Source: Demequina lignilytica (GTDB taxonomy: Bacteria > Actinomycetota > Actinomycetes > Actinomycetales > Demequinaceae). From it: DNA of 64,000 nt. Shown piece by piece: positions 25,965 through 33,826 of this stretch (within the stretch, counting starts at the first letter, position 1; each line of letters opens with the position of its first letter). The DNA lies in contig NZ_JAUHPX010000001.1 of assembly GCF_030418305.1 (NCBI RefSeq), positions 1 through 64,000 of the forward strand. The letters are read 5' to 3'. The notes under the pieces were generated by a model. It searched no databases. It was not told where the DNA came from and saw nothing but the letters and a program-made list of their open reading frames with translations. A program made the translations under genes and the position numbers.

Positions 25965-27511
25965 GCGGCGAGCACACCCTCGGCCGGTGGCTGCTCGATC
26001 GGGCCGCCCGGTCGCCCGAGCGCATCGCGATCGACGACCGTGGCCTGCGGCTCGACTACGCGACGCTCGGCGGACGCGCGCAGGCGCTCGGCGACGCCCT
26101 CACCGCGGCGGGCTACGGGCCGGGCGACCGGATCGCCACCATCTGCTCGTCGACCGCGGACCACGTGGTCGCGTTCTTCGGGTGTGCGCTCGCCGGCGTC
26201 GCGTTCGTCCCGCTGTCGTGGCGGCTGACCGCCGAGGAGCTCGCCGAGCTGGTGGCACGGACCGCCCCGGCGCTCGTGCTGTCGGACGATGCGCGGGACG
26301 CCCTGGCGGCCGAGGCGGTGGCGGGTGCGGCCGAGCGGGGATGCGCGGTCCGCCTCCTGCCGGCGGGCAGCGCCGGCATCGAGGCCCACGTGCCCGAGCG
26401 ACCGGGTGCCGCGGTGCCGCGCGAGGTCAGGGACGAGGACCCGCTGCTGATCGTCTACACCTCGGGCTCGGAGGCGAGCCCGAAGGGGGCGATCCTGTCC
26501 CACGAGAGCTGCTTCTGGAACAACCTGGCGCTCGCTCAGGCGCTGCCGCTGCGTCAGGACGACGTGGTGCTGGCGATGCTGCCGCAGTTCCACGTGGCGG
26601 CGTGGAACGTGCAGCCGCTGCTCGCCTGGTGGGTCGGCGCGACCGTGGTCCTCGAGAGCTCGTTCCAGCCCTCCCGGATCCTGCGGCTCATCGCCGAGCG
26701 CGGCGTGACCTGCACCATGGGGGTGCCGACCCAGTACAGGATGCTCAGCGATGAGCCCGGCTGGGACGAGGCGGATCTCAGCTCGCTCCGGCTGTGCCAG
26801 GTGGGTGGGGCGACGGCGCCCCTCGACCTCCTCGAGGCTTGGGCGTCGCGCGGCGCGCCGCTGACTGCGGGCTACGGCCTGACGGAGGCGGGACCGAACG
26901 TGCTGTGCCTGCCGGCCGGTGAGCAGCCCGAGAGGCTCGGCTGCGTGGGGCGTCCGTACCCGGGCGTCACGGTCCGGATCGTCGACCCTGCGTCGGGCCT
27001 CGAGCTCGACGGCCCCGGGGTCGGGGAGCTCGAGGTGCAGGGACCGAGCGTGTTCTCGGGCTACCTGGGAGATCCGCCGGCGAGCGCGGCCGCGCGCGAC
27101 GGCGGCTGGCTCCGCACCGGCGACCTCGCCGAGCGTGGCGCGGACGGCGCCTTCCGCATCGTCGACCGGCTGAAGGACATCTTCATCTCCGGGGGGGAGA
27201 ACGTCGCACCCGCCGAGGTGGAGGCCGTGCTCGAGCGCCACCCGCTGGTGGCGGCGGCGGCCGTCGTGGGCGTCCCCGACCCGGTCTGGGGCGAGCGCGG
27301 CGTCGCGTACGTCGAGGCCCGAGCCGGAGCGGCGCTCGGTGCGGACGAGCTCGCGGCGCACGCGGCCGCCCACCTGGCTGGCTTCAAGGTCCCGGTGCGG
27401 TTCCACCTGGTCCCGGAGCTTCCGCGCACCGGGTCGCACAAGGTCCACCGCGAGGTCCTGCGTGCGCAGGCGCTGCGCGAGAGTGCGGAGGTGCGCGATG
27501 AGCGTCGATGA
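25961..27511 (+). CDS. AMP-forming acyl-CoA synthetase
   Basis: 516 residues. The ANL-superfamily motifs are in order: YTSGSEASPKGAILSH (P-loop), TAGYGLTEAGPNVL, GWLRTGDLAERG and DRLKDIFISGGENVAPAEVE. The catalytic Lys in the C-terminal GSHKVHRE is present. It ligates a carboxylic acid to CoA through an acyl-adenylate; in this operon the substrate is probably the imported or hydrolysed acid. GTGA overlap with the LivM-type gene. Confidence 0.88.
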   Translation: MSGEHTLGRWLLDRAARSPERIAIDDRGLRLDYATLGGRAQALGDALTAAGYGPGDRIATICSSTADHVVAFFGCALAGVAFVPLSWRLTAEELAELVARTAPALVLSDDARDALAAEAVAGAAERGCAVRLLPAGSAGIEAHVPERPGAAVPREVRDEDPLLIVYTSGSEASPKGAILSHESCFWNNLALAQALPLRQDDVVLAMLPQFHVAAWNVQPLLAWWVGATVVLESSFQPSRILRLIAERGVTCTMGVPTQYRMLSDEPGWDEADLSSLRLCQVGGATAPLDLLEAWASRGAPLTAGYGLTEAGPNVLCLPAGEQPERLGCVGRPYPGVTVRIVDPASGLELDGPGVGELEVQGPSVFSGYLGDPPASAAARDGGWLRTGDLAERGADGAFRIVDRLKDIFISGGENVAPAEVEAVLERHPLVAAAAVVGVPDPVWGERGVAYVEARAGAALGADELAAHAAAHLAGFKVPVRFHLVPELPRTGSHKVHREVLRAQALRESAEVRDERR

Positions 27512-28154
27512 GACGGATGCGGTCGAGCCGCTGTCGGCGGCCGGGAAGCCGCTGACCAAGCGTGGTGAGGCCACGCGGACCCGCCTGCTCGAGGCGGCCG
27601 AGCACGTCTTCGCGGAGCTCGGGTACCACGAGGCGTCGATCGTGCGGATCACCGAGCGCGCCGGGATCGGCCTGGGCACGTTCTACCTGTACTTCGACTC
27701 GAAGCAGGCGATCTTCGAGGCACTCGCGATCGACCTCAACCGCCGGGTGCGGCACGCCATGTCGGACGAGATGGCGGGGGCGACCACGCGCATCGAGGCG
27801 GAGCGGGCGGGCTTCGCCGGCTTCTTCCGATTCACCGCCGAGCACCCGGCGCTGTACCGGGTCGTGCGCGAGTCCGAGTACGTGTCGCCGGGGACGATGC
27901 GGCTGCACTACCAGCGGATCGTCGAGGGCTACGAGGAGGGTCTGCGCGCGGCCCAGGCCGAGGGCGACGTCGACCCCGGGCTCGACCCGGAGGTCACCGC
28001 GTGGACGCTGATGGGCATCGGCGAGCTGATCGGGATGCGCTACCTCCTGTGGGAGCGGCCCGAGGGGCAGGTGCCGCGCCTGCCCGACGGAGTGTTCGAG
28101 TCTGTGATGAGGGTGGTGCGCAACGCGCTCGCACCCGGGGAGGAGCGACGATGA
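27498..28154 (+). CDS. TetR-family transcriptional regulator
   Basis: 218 residues. The N-terminal helix-turn-helix is clear (RGEATRTRLLEAAEHVFAELG, RITERAGIGLGTFYLYF), followed by a helical ligand domain with FRFTAEHPALYRVVRE. The ATG at 27498 overlaps the synthetase 3' end. Sitting inside the operon it probably controls, it is the likely ligand-sensing repressor of the promoter at 21160-21188. Confidence 0.88.
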   Translation: MSVDETDAVEPLSAAGKPLTKRGEATRTRLLEAAEHVFAELGYHEASIVRITERAGIGLGTFYLYFDSKQAIFEALAIDLNRRVRHAMSDEMAGATTRIEAERAGFAGFFRFTAEHPALYRVVRESEYVSPGTMRLHYQRIVEGYEEGLRAAQAEGDVDPGLDPEVTAWTLMGIGELIGMRYLLWERPEGQVPRLPDGVFESVMRVVRNALAPGEERR

Positions 28155-28915
28155 CGGGCAGCCAGGAGGCGCGGAACCTCGAAGGCCGCAAGGCGCTGGT
28201 GACGGGCGGCGCGAGCGGCATCGGTCGCGCCTGCGCGGTCGAGCTGGCCGCGCGCGGTGCCCACGTTGTCGTGGCGGACATCGACGGTGCCGCGGCCGAC
28301 GCGGTCGCCGCCGAGGTGGGCGGCTCGGCGTGGCAGGTGGACCTCTCGCGCACGCGTGAGCTCGACGACCTGACGCTCGACGTCGACGTGCTGGTCAACA
28401 ACGCGGGGCTGCAGCGGGTGTCGCCCATCGAGGAGTTCGAGCCCGACGCGTTCCGGATGCTCCACGCGATCATGCTCGAGTCGCCCTTCCTGCTCATCCG
28501 CGCGGCGCTGCCGCACATGTACGCGAAGGGGTGGGGCCGCATCGTCAACATGTCGAGCGTCCACGGCCTCCGCGCGAGCGCCTTCAAGTCCGCCTACGTG
28601 TCCGCCAAGCACGGCCTCGAGGGGCTGTCCAAGGTGACCGCGCTCGAGGGCGGCCCGCACGGCGTCACGAGCGTCTGCATCAACCCGTCCTACGTGCGCA
28701 CCCCGCTGGTGGAGAAGCAGATCGCCGATCAGGCCAAGGTTCACGGCATCCCCGAGGAGGACGTGGTCGCGAAGGTGATGCTCACCGAGACCGCCGTCCG
28801 CCGGCTGGTCGAGCCCGAGGAGGTCGCGTCGCTCGTGGGCTGGCTCTCGACCGACCTCGCGGGGATGGCGACCGGCTCCTCGTACACGATCGACGGCGGC
28901 TGGACGGCGAAGTGA
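28151..28915 (+). CDS. Short-chain dehydrogenase, 3-hydroxybutyrate dehydrogenase-like
   Basis: 254 residues. The cofactor motif TGGASGIG, NNAG, the catalytic Ser in NMSSVHG, and Y-x-x-x-K in YVSAKH are present. GLEGLSKVTALEGGPHGV and CINPSYVRTPLVEKQI closely resemble D-3-hydroxybutyrate dehydrogenases, which oxidise 3-hydroxybutyrate to acetoacetate with NAD. The ATG overlaps the TetR stop. Confidence 0.85.
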   Translation: MTGSQEARNLEGRKALVTGGASGIGRACAVELAARGAHVVVADIDGAAADAVAAEVGGSAWQVDLSRTRELDDLTLDVDVLVNNAGLQRVSPIEEFEPDAFRMLHAIMLESPFLLIRAALPHMYAKGWGRIVNMSSVHGLRASAFKSAYVSAKHGLEGLSKVTALEGGPHGVTSVCINPSYVRTPLVEKQIADQAKVHGIPEEDVVAKVMLTETAVRRLVEPEEVASLVGWLSTDLAGMATGSSYTIDGGWTAK

Positions 28916-29826
28916 TGCCTGCCCGCTACCGACGTACGTCGGTCCCCGTCGAGGGCGGCGATCTCGCGGTCGGCGTCTGGGAGCCGGACGGCGATGCCGT
29001 CGGCGAGGCGCTCCTGATCCATGGCGTGACCTCGTCGCACCTGGCGTGGGCGCACATCGCGGCGCTGCTGCCGGGCATGCGGCTGGTGGCGCCCGACCTC
29101 CGCGGTCGCGGCGGCAGCCGGGAGGTCGCGGGTCCCGCAGGGATGGCCGCGCATGCCGCCGACATGGTCGCGGTGCTGGATGCGTTCGCCATGGACGCGC
29201 CGCTGGTGGTCGGACACTCGATGGGCGGCTTCGTGGCGGTCGTGCTCGCCGACGCGGCGCCTGATCGGGTGGGCCGGCTGCTCCTGCTCGACGGGGGCCT
29301 TCCGCTCGGAGTGCCGGCGGGCCTGACCCCGGAGGACCTGGTGGCGACGGTGCTGGGCCCCACGGCCGCCCGGCTGTCCATGACCTTCGCCGACACCGCC
29401 GCCTATCTCGACTTCTGGCGCGCGCATCCCGCCTTCGCGCGGGACTGGACCCCCGAGCTCGAGGACTACTTCGCCTACGACCTGGTCGAGTCCGGAAGCG
29501 GGCTGCGTCCGGCGACCACCTACGAGACCACGGCGGAGGACACCGTCGACCTGCACACGGGTGCCGCGCTGCGCGTGGCGCTCGATCATCTGCGGGTGCC
29601 GACCACCCTGTTGACCGCTCCGCGGGGGCTCCTCGACGAGGCGCCCGGTCTGTATGCGGCCGAGAGGCTCGAGGAGCTGCTCCGGCTGTACCCGAGCGTC
29701 GCGCACCGCGAGGTGCCGGACGTGAACCACTACACGCTGGTGATGTCGCCCCGGGGTGCCGAGGAGGTCGCACCCGACCTGCTCGCCGCCGCGGGTGCGA
29801 GATCAGAGGAAGGAGCAGGACGATGA
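28915..29826 (+). CDS. Alpha/beta hydrolase
   Basis: 303 residues. LLIHGVTSSHLAW, the nucleophile motif GHSMGG and a late NHYTLV segment supplying His form a complete triad region. The substrate is not identifiable; an ester hydrolase acting on the hydroxyacid pathway is likely. The ATG overlaps the dehydrogenase stop by one base, and the next hydrolase overlaps its end. Confidence 0.8.
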   Translation: MPARYRRTSVPVEGGDLAVGVWEPDGDAVGEALLIHGVTSSHLAWAHIAALLPGMRLVAPDLRGRGGSREVAGPAGMAAHAADMVAVLDAFAMDAPLVVGHSMGGFVAVVLADAAPDRVGRLLLLDGGLPLGVPAGLTPEDLVATVLGPTAARLSMTFADTAAYLDFWRAHPAFARDWTPELEDYFAYDLVESGSGLRPATTYETTAEDTVDLHTGAALRVALDHLRVPTTLLTAPRGLLDEAPGLYAAERLEELLRLYPSVAHREVPDVNHYTLVMSPRGAEEVAPDLLAAAGARSEEGAGR

Positions 29827-30872
29827 CCGCTGTGATGGAGGGCCTGGTGGCCCACACCGTGGAGACTCCGCGCCTGGCGGCGCACGTCATCGAGCGCGAG
29901 GCCGCCGCCGCCCGCCGCACGCTGGTCCTGGTGCACGGGAACGTCTCCTCGTCGCTGTTCTGGCAGCCGACGATGCTGGCGCTGCCGTCCGACGTGAGGG
30001 CGTTGGCGATCGACCTGCGCGGCTTCGGAGGGTCTGCGACGCTGCCCGTCGACGCGACGCGCGGGGTGCGTGACTTCAGCGATGACGTGGTCTCGGTCCT
30101 GGAGACGCTCGGCACGGGTCCCGTCGACCTGGTCGGGTGGTCGATGGGCGGGGGCGTGGTCATGCAGCTCCTGATCGACCGACCGGACCTCGTCCGGTCG
30201 CTCACGCTCGTCGCGCCCGTGTCGCCGTACGGCTTCGGCGGCACCGCTGCCGGGGGCCGGCTGCTCCGAGACGACTGGGCCGGGACCGGGGCCGGAGGCG
30301 CGAACCCCGCGTTCGTCGCCGCGCTCGCCGCGGGAGACACCAGCGCCGATGAGCCCGTGTCTCCCCGGTCGGTGTTCCGCACGGCGTACGTCGCGGCCGG
30401 ATCCGAGCCCCAGGTGCTCGAGGACCTCTGGGTCGAGTCGATGCTGTCGACGGCGACAGGGGTCGACAACTACCCGGGCGATGCGGTCGAGGCCGAGGGC
30501 TGGCCGGGATTCGGGCCGGGGGAGCGGGGCGTGCTCAACTCGATGGCGCCCCGGTGGTTCGACACGACCGGCATCGTCGCCGTCGAGCAGAAGGTCCCGG
30601 TGCTGTGGATCCGCGGCGACCAGGACGCGATCGTCTCCGACACCTCGTTCTTCGACCTCAACCACCTGGGCGCCCTCGGGGCGATCCCGGGGTGGCCCGG
30701 CGCCGAGGAGGCGCCCGCGCAGCCGATGATCGCGCAGACCAGGGAGGTGCTGGACGCGTACGCCGACGCAGGGGGTGAGTACCGGGAGGTGGTGTTCGAG
30801 GGCTGCGGTCATTCACCGCATCTCGAGCGCCCCGGAGCCTTCCTCGACGCCCTGGTCGAGCACCTCGGGTGA
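29823..30872 (+). CDS. Alpha/beta hydrolase
   Basis: 349 residues. LVHGNVSSSLFWQPTMLALP, the nucleophile motif GWSMGGG, the acid residue region IRGDQDAIV and the catalytic His in EGCGHSPHLERP are all visible. It is longer than the preceding hydrolase because of a cap domain (about 150-270). Two different esterase-like enzymes in one operon suggest stepwise cleavage of an oligomer or of two kinds of ester. It is the last gene of the operon. Confidence 0.8.
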   Translation: MTAVMEGLVAHTVETPRLAAHVIEREAAAARRTLVLVHGNVSSSLFWQPTMLALPSDVRALAIDLRGFGGSATLPVDATRGVRDFSDDVVSVLETLGTGPVDLVGWSMGGGVVMQLLIDRPDLVRSLTLVAPVSPYGFGGTAAGGRLLRDDWAGTGAGGANPAFVAALAAGDTSADEPVSPRSVFRTAYVAAGSEPQVLEDLWVESMLSTATGVDNYPGDAVEAEGWPGFGPGERGVLNSMAPRWFDTTGIVAVEQKVPVLWIRGDQDAIVSDTSFFDLNHLGALGAIPGWPGAEEAPAQPMIAQTREVLDAYADAGGEYREVVFEGCGHSPHLERPGAFLDALVEHLG

Positions 30873-30954
30873 CGCCTGCGCCCGCTCACGCGAAACTCGC
30901 GGCCCCGATGGTCGTCCGGTCCCTCGAAAGTCCGGTAATCTAGTCGGGCTGTCA

Positions 30955-31028
30955 CGGGCTGTGGCGCAGCTTGGTAGCGCACCTGACTGGGGGTCAGGGG
31001 GTCGCAGGTTCAAATCCTGTCAGCCCGA
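30955..31028 (+). tRNA. tRNA-Pro (anticodon GGG)
   Basis: 74 bases. The acceptor stem CGGGCTG (30955-30961) pairs perfectly with CAGCCCG (31021-31027), followed by discriminator A. The D arm is GCGCAGCTTGGTAGCGC, the anticodon arm CCTGA-CTGGGGG-TCAGG with GGG at 34-36, and the T arm GCAGG-TTCAAAT-CCTGT. CCA is not encoded. A TAATCT -10 box lies at 30936-30941. Its 3' half is the integration site of the element that follows. Confidence 0.95.
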
Positions 31029-31030
31029 CG
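30987..31030 (+). repeat. Attachment repeat, tRNA side
   Basis: 44-base copy forming the 3' part of the functional tRNA-Pro, from the anticodon loop to two bases past the discriminator. It matches the distal copy at 42 of 44 positions. Confidence 0.85.
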
Positions 31031-31035
31031 TGACG

Positions 31036-31075
31036 AGGGCCGTTCTTCCTGGCAGATGTCGGGAAGGGCGGCCTT
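31036..31075 (+). terminator. Terminator of tRNA-Pro
   Basis: AGGGCCG (31036-31042) pairs with CGGCCTT (31069-31075), with an inner TTCC/GGAA stem, followed by the pyrimidine-rich CTTGCTTGCC. Confidence 0.65.
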
Positions 31076-31208
31076 CTTGCTTGCCCCCAGAGGTCCCATG
31101 ATGGTGCGTGTGCACAAAGCACCGGGATGCGCTGGAAGCGGTGGCGGCACGTGCACGGGAGAGCCCTGCGACGGCCGCAGCGATGCCGGTGGCGCCACGC
31201 TCCGGGTT

Positions 31209-31346
31209 CTACGTCGTGAGGAACACATCCGGGGTGTGACCGAGGAGTGCGACCGCATCTGCGGCGGACACGCCCGCACCTGTGACCACGAACGCGAAGG
31301 AATGGCGCACCGCGTGAAGACGGATCACCGGGGTCTGCACCGCGAC
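31209..31346 (-). pseudogene. Tyrosine recombinase (integrase) C-terminal remnant
   Basis: In the minus-strand frame read from 31346 to 31209 the peptide includes IRLHAVRHSFAFVV and AVALLGHTPDVFLTT, then TAG. The HxxRH motif and the LLGH motif are 23 residues apart (Arg to His), exactly as in this window's XerD. The TAG falls at His+9, the position of the nucleophilic Tyr (normally TAC/TAT). Upstream the frame closes at a TAA (31347-31349), so all N-terminal parts are gone. It is a dead remnant of the enzyme that inserted the element. Confidence 0.75.
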
Positions 31347-31391
31347 TTACCGAGCCCGTGGAGTTGTGGCGTCGGCGGGCGCTCATGGCGT

Positions 31392-32693
31392 CTACTTCAT
31401 GGCCGCGCGTGTGCGGGTGTCCACATTCGCATACGTTGACCGGCGCATACGGACGTACACCTTGAACATCTCGTCCACGAACGCGTACTGATTTTGGCGC
31501 GAGATCTTCCGCACGGCGCGGCCGCATGTCTCTTTCGTGAGGTGGCCAATGTATGTTGACGGGTTGCTCACGCCGAGCGCACGTGCCTTCGGGTAGATCT
31601 CGCTAGTCGGGATGCTCTCGTCGGTCCACTCGGCGAGCAGGCGCAGTACGCACTCTCGCTGCCACGAATCCTTGACGGCACGCTGATAGCGCGCTTCAAG
31701 CACCGGCGCGAGCCGCCCCCAGATGTTTCCCTCACGTAGGAGTGCCGTGACGTGCGATTTCTCAATCCCGCTGCGACCCTCGTCGTACGCCGCGAGGAGT
31801 ATCTCTTTGCCGACCACGTGAACAAACCAAGGGAATCCGCCAGCCAGGCGTGCGATTTCATTTTGCGCTGACTCGGTGAACTCAAAGAAGTGATCGTCCT
31901 CCGCGAGGTATGCCTGTGTGCGCTCGACAATCGACATGAGCTCAGTACGCGTCATCACACCAAGGCGCACCGGCTGCAGCGGTCGGCCAATGGACTCGTG
32001 GTCCTCAAGCAGGTCCTCGACGGTGTGCCCGATCCCGACAAGGGCAAAGCGAAGGTGGTCACTCGAGTACGACTTAAGGTAGCTCGCGAGTCCCTTCGTG
32101 CTTGCAACACGGTCAACCTCGTCAAGGATGAAAAGCACCGGCTGGTCGAAAACATCGGTCAGCGTCTCGGAGAGCCGCTCAATCTTCTCTGCGAGCGAGA
32201 ATGACGAGAGATCGAGCTCCTTGATCTGTTCGTCGTAGCTCTTGGTGGTTTCGGCCTCGAAGATCTTGAACGACACCTTTCGGCGAGTCTTCCGATCGAC
32301 GAGTACGCGCCCTGCACCGGGAGCCTCGGCGTCGAGGCGATGCTTGAGAGAGGTCAGAGCATTGAGCATCAGCTGCTGGATGCCCTTTAGGTTCTTGGTC
32401 TCGTCCGAGCACGTCACATACAGCGTGATGAACCGATGCTCGCCCGTGAGGGCGAGTTCTTCGTACTCGAACTGGCTCAGTAGCTCGACGTCCCCCTGAG
32501 CAATCCTGCTGCCCTGTAGTGCCAGGCTGGACTTTCCGATGCCGCGCGGACCGTAAATTACGATCAGGCTGCCATCCTCATGTAGGGCCTCAGCGAGGTG
32601 GCGGACCGCGCTTCGGCGCCCGGCGAACCGCTGCGGGTCTGCAATCTCCTTCGACGGCACGAAGGCGTTGGCGATGAAGTTGCGATCCGACAT
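31392..32693 (-). CDS. AAA+ ATPase with C-terminal winged-helix-like region
   Basis: 433 residues from the ATG at 32693, which has AAGGCGGG about 10 bases upstream; in-frame ATGs further up would extend it toward the attachment repeat. Walker A is GPRGIGKSS (48-56), Walker B is LFILDEVD (187-194), with a sensor-like LRFALVGIG. The C-terminal 80 residues (from about 350) look like a winged helix, as in Orc1/Cdc6-like and other 'ATP-binding' proteins of prokaryotic islands. Its function is unknown. It is the only intact gene of the element, and lower GC and codon usage unlike the neighbours mark it as acquired. Defence or replication-related cargo are both possible. Confidence 0.75.
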   Translation of the reverse strand: MSDRNFIANAFVPSKEIADPQRFAGRRSAVRHLAEALHEDGSLIVIYGPRGIGKSSLALQGSRIAQGDVELLSQFEYEELALTGEHRFITLYVTCSDETKNLKGIQQLMLNALTSLKHRLDAEAPGAGRVLVDRKTRRKVSFKIFEAETTKSYDEQIKELDLSSFSLAEKIERLSETLTDVFDQPVLFILDEVDRVASTKGLASYLKSYSSDHLRFALVGIGHTVEDLLEDHESIGRPLQPVRLGVMTRTELMSIVERTQAYLAEDDHFFEFTESAQNEIARLAGGFPWFVHVVGKEILLAAYDEGRSGIEKSHVTALLREGNIWGRLAPVLEARYQRAVKDSWQRECVLRLLAEWTDESIPTSEIYPKARALGVSNPSTYIGHLTKETCGRAVRKISRQNQYAFVDEMFKVYVRMRRSTYANVDTRTRAAMK

Positions 32694-32936
32694 TGTGCGT
32701 GTCCCGCCTTGCTTGAGGAGCTCTACCTCGGGTGACGATACTCGCGTCGCGTTCGGGCTCGACATAGCCACGCAGGAGCCCATGACATCGCGTAGGGAGA
32801 GCCGGCGCGTCCTACGTGGCTCGTGCACAAGATGTGCACAAGCGCCGTGAGGTCGGCTGTGTTTCGATGGCACCAGATGGGCCATGCGCCGCACGAGGCA
32901 CGCCTAGATGGGCCTCGGCGTGCCGCGCCGGTCGCT

Positions 32937-32980
32937 CTGGGGGTCAAGGGGTCGCAGGTTCAAATCCTGTCATCCCGACG
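32937..32980 (+). repeat. Attachment repeat, distal side
   Basis: Copy of the tRNA-Pro 3' half differing only at 32947 (A for G) and 32973 (T for G). The second change would break the acceptor stem. There is no 5' tRNA half before it, so it is not a tRNA gene but the displaced chromosomal end of the integration site. Confidence 0.85.
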
Positions 32981-32984
32981 GTGT

Positions 32985-33025
32985 AGGGCCTGTACCAGGG
33001 GAGACTCTGGTGCAGGGCCCTTCTT
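32985..33025 (+). terminator. Hairpin after the distal repeat
   Basis: AGGGCC (32985-32990) pairs with GGCCCT (33016-33021), with an inner ACCAG/CTGGT stem, followed by TTCTT. It is probably the original tRNA-Pro terminator, displaced by the insertion. Confidence 0.6.
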
Positions 33026-33179
33026 CATGCCGTGGCGAATGCCCGCTGGGTACGTCCTGGGTGCATGGACTCAGCCTCGGGGGCGTAGCGACGCGCTACG
33101 GGCGATCCTGTGCGCGGGTCCGGGGGCCAGGTTCATATGCAGGGGCTGCGTAGGTGTGGACCCCGCCCGAGGGCCTAGC

Positions 33180-33192
33180 TAGGGTGAAAACA
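33180..33192 (+). promoter_or_regulatory. -10 box, probable leaderless start
   Basis: TAGGGT at 33180-33185 ends 6 bases before the ATG at 33192. No Shine-Dalgarno is present. Confidence 0.45.
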
Positions 33193-33725
33193 TGAGCAAT
33201 GGCGCTTTGTACGAGATCACCTCGCATATCGATGGCAAGAACGCCAAGGTGCGTGTCTACCCAGACCGGGTTGAGTGGGAGCGGGGCAAGACGGTCAACA
33301 CCAAGCTCCTAGTCGGCACCATGGGGATGTCGGCCCTTGCGGGACCGGCTGGCATCATGTCGAGAAAAGGTGCGGGGACCGAGGTGATCCCTATGAGAGC
33401 GATCACGTCGGTGACCACGAGACGAGACTCGATGCTGAACGACGTGGTGTCCGTAGTGACGTCGGGGAACACCATCGACATGCGTTGTGCGCGGGCGGAG
33501 GCAGAGCAACTCAGGTCCCTAATCATGCAGGGCATCAACGGGACTCTTGCTGCCGCACCGGTCACACCACCTGCTACTCCCGTTGCCGCGGCACCCCCGC
33601 CACCTCCTCCGCCTCCACCGCCCCCGGCGGACGCTAAGCCTGCCGACTGGTACGCGGATCCCAAGGGGGAGGCTCGCCTGCGGTACTGGGACGGAGCGCG
33701 ATGGACGGAGCACACGGCACCGTAG
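33192..33725 (+). CDS. PH-like domain protein with polyproline linker and C-terminal DUF2510
   Basis: 177 residues. Residues 1-115 look like a short beta-rich PH-like domain (KVRVYPDRVEWERG, VIPMRAITSVTTRRD, SLIMQGING). An Ala/Pro linker with a run of 11 prolines follows. The C-terminal DWYADPKGEARLRYWDGARW is the DUF2510 motif, found in many actinobacterial membrane-associated proteins. No membrane segment is seen. The function is unknown. It begins about 210 bases beyond the integrated element. Confidence 0.72.
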   Translation: MSNGALYEITSHIDGKNAKVRVYPDRVEWERGKTVNTKLLVGTMGMSALAGPAGIMSRKGAGTEVIPMRAITSVTTRRDSMLNDVVSVVTSGNTIDMRCARAEAEQLRSLIMQGINGTLAAAPVTPPATPVAAAPPPPPPPPPPPADAKPADWYADPKGEARLRYWDGARWTEHTAP

Positions 33726-33826
33726 CGGTGGTCCGGTGGGCCCGCAGGCGCGCCCCAGATTTCCCCGGGGCAAGGTGCCGACCGCAGCCGTGCGTCCAGG
33801 GCTTCCCGATGCCGAGCACAGGTTTG

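Larger units (their letters stand above)
30987..32980. mobile_element. Degenerate integrated element at tRNA-Pro
   Basis: The element lies between two 44-base direct repeats of the tRNA-Pro 3' half (30987-31030 and 32937-32980). It contains an integrase fragment next to the tRNA and one intact gene, an AAA+ ATPase, whose base composition is clearly less GC-rich than its neighbours. The layout tRNA, integrase end, cargo, repeat is that of a Campbell-type island. With the integrase destroyed it should no longer excise on its own. Confidence 0.8.
32694..33191. other. Non-coding stretch with distal attachment repeat
   Basis: 498 bases without a convincing gene. It contains upstream DNA of the ATPase gene, the distal tRNA-like repeat, a hairpin terminator at 32985-33025 and the promoter of the gene at 33192. 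A reading frame continues upstream of the ATPase start but lacks a ribosome site and conserved character. Confidence 0.6.

Noticed and set aside
31056..31439. 127-codon plus-strand frame between tRNA-Pro and the ATPase
   Set aside because: It is antisense to the integrase remnant, has no ribosome site and an atypical Cys/His/Arg composition.
30994..31527. Minus-strand frame ending in GLTGFEPATP
   Set aside because: This C-terminus is a well-known artefact of translating a tRNA gene; it also runs through the integrase remnant in the wrong frame.
32937..32980. Second tRNA-Pro gene
   Set aside because: Only the 3' half is present, acceptor pairing is broken and no 5' half exists, so it is an attachment-site copy.
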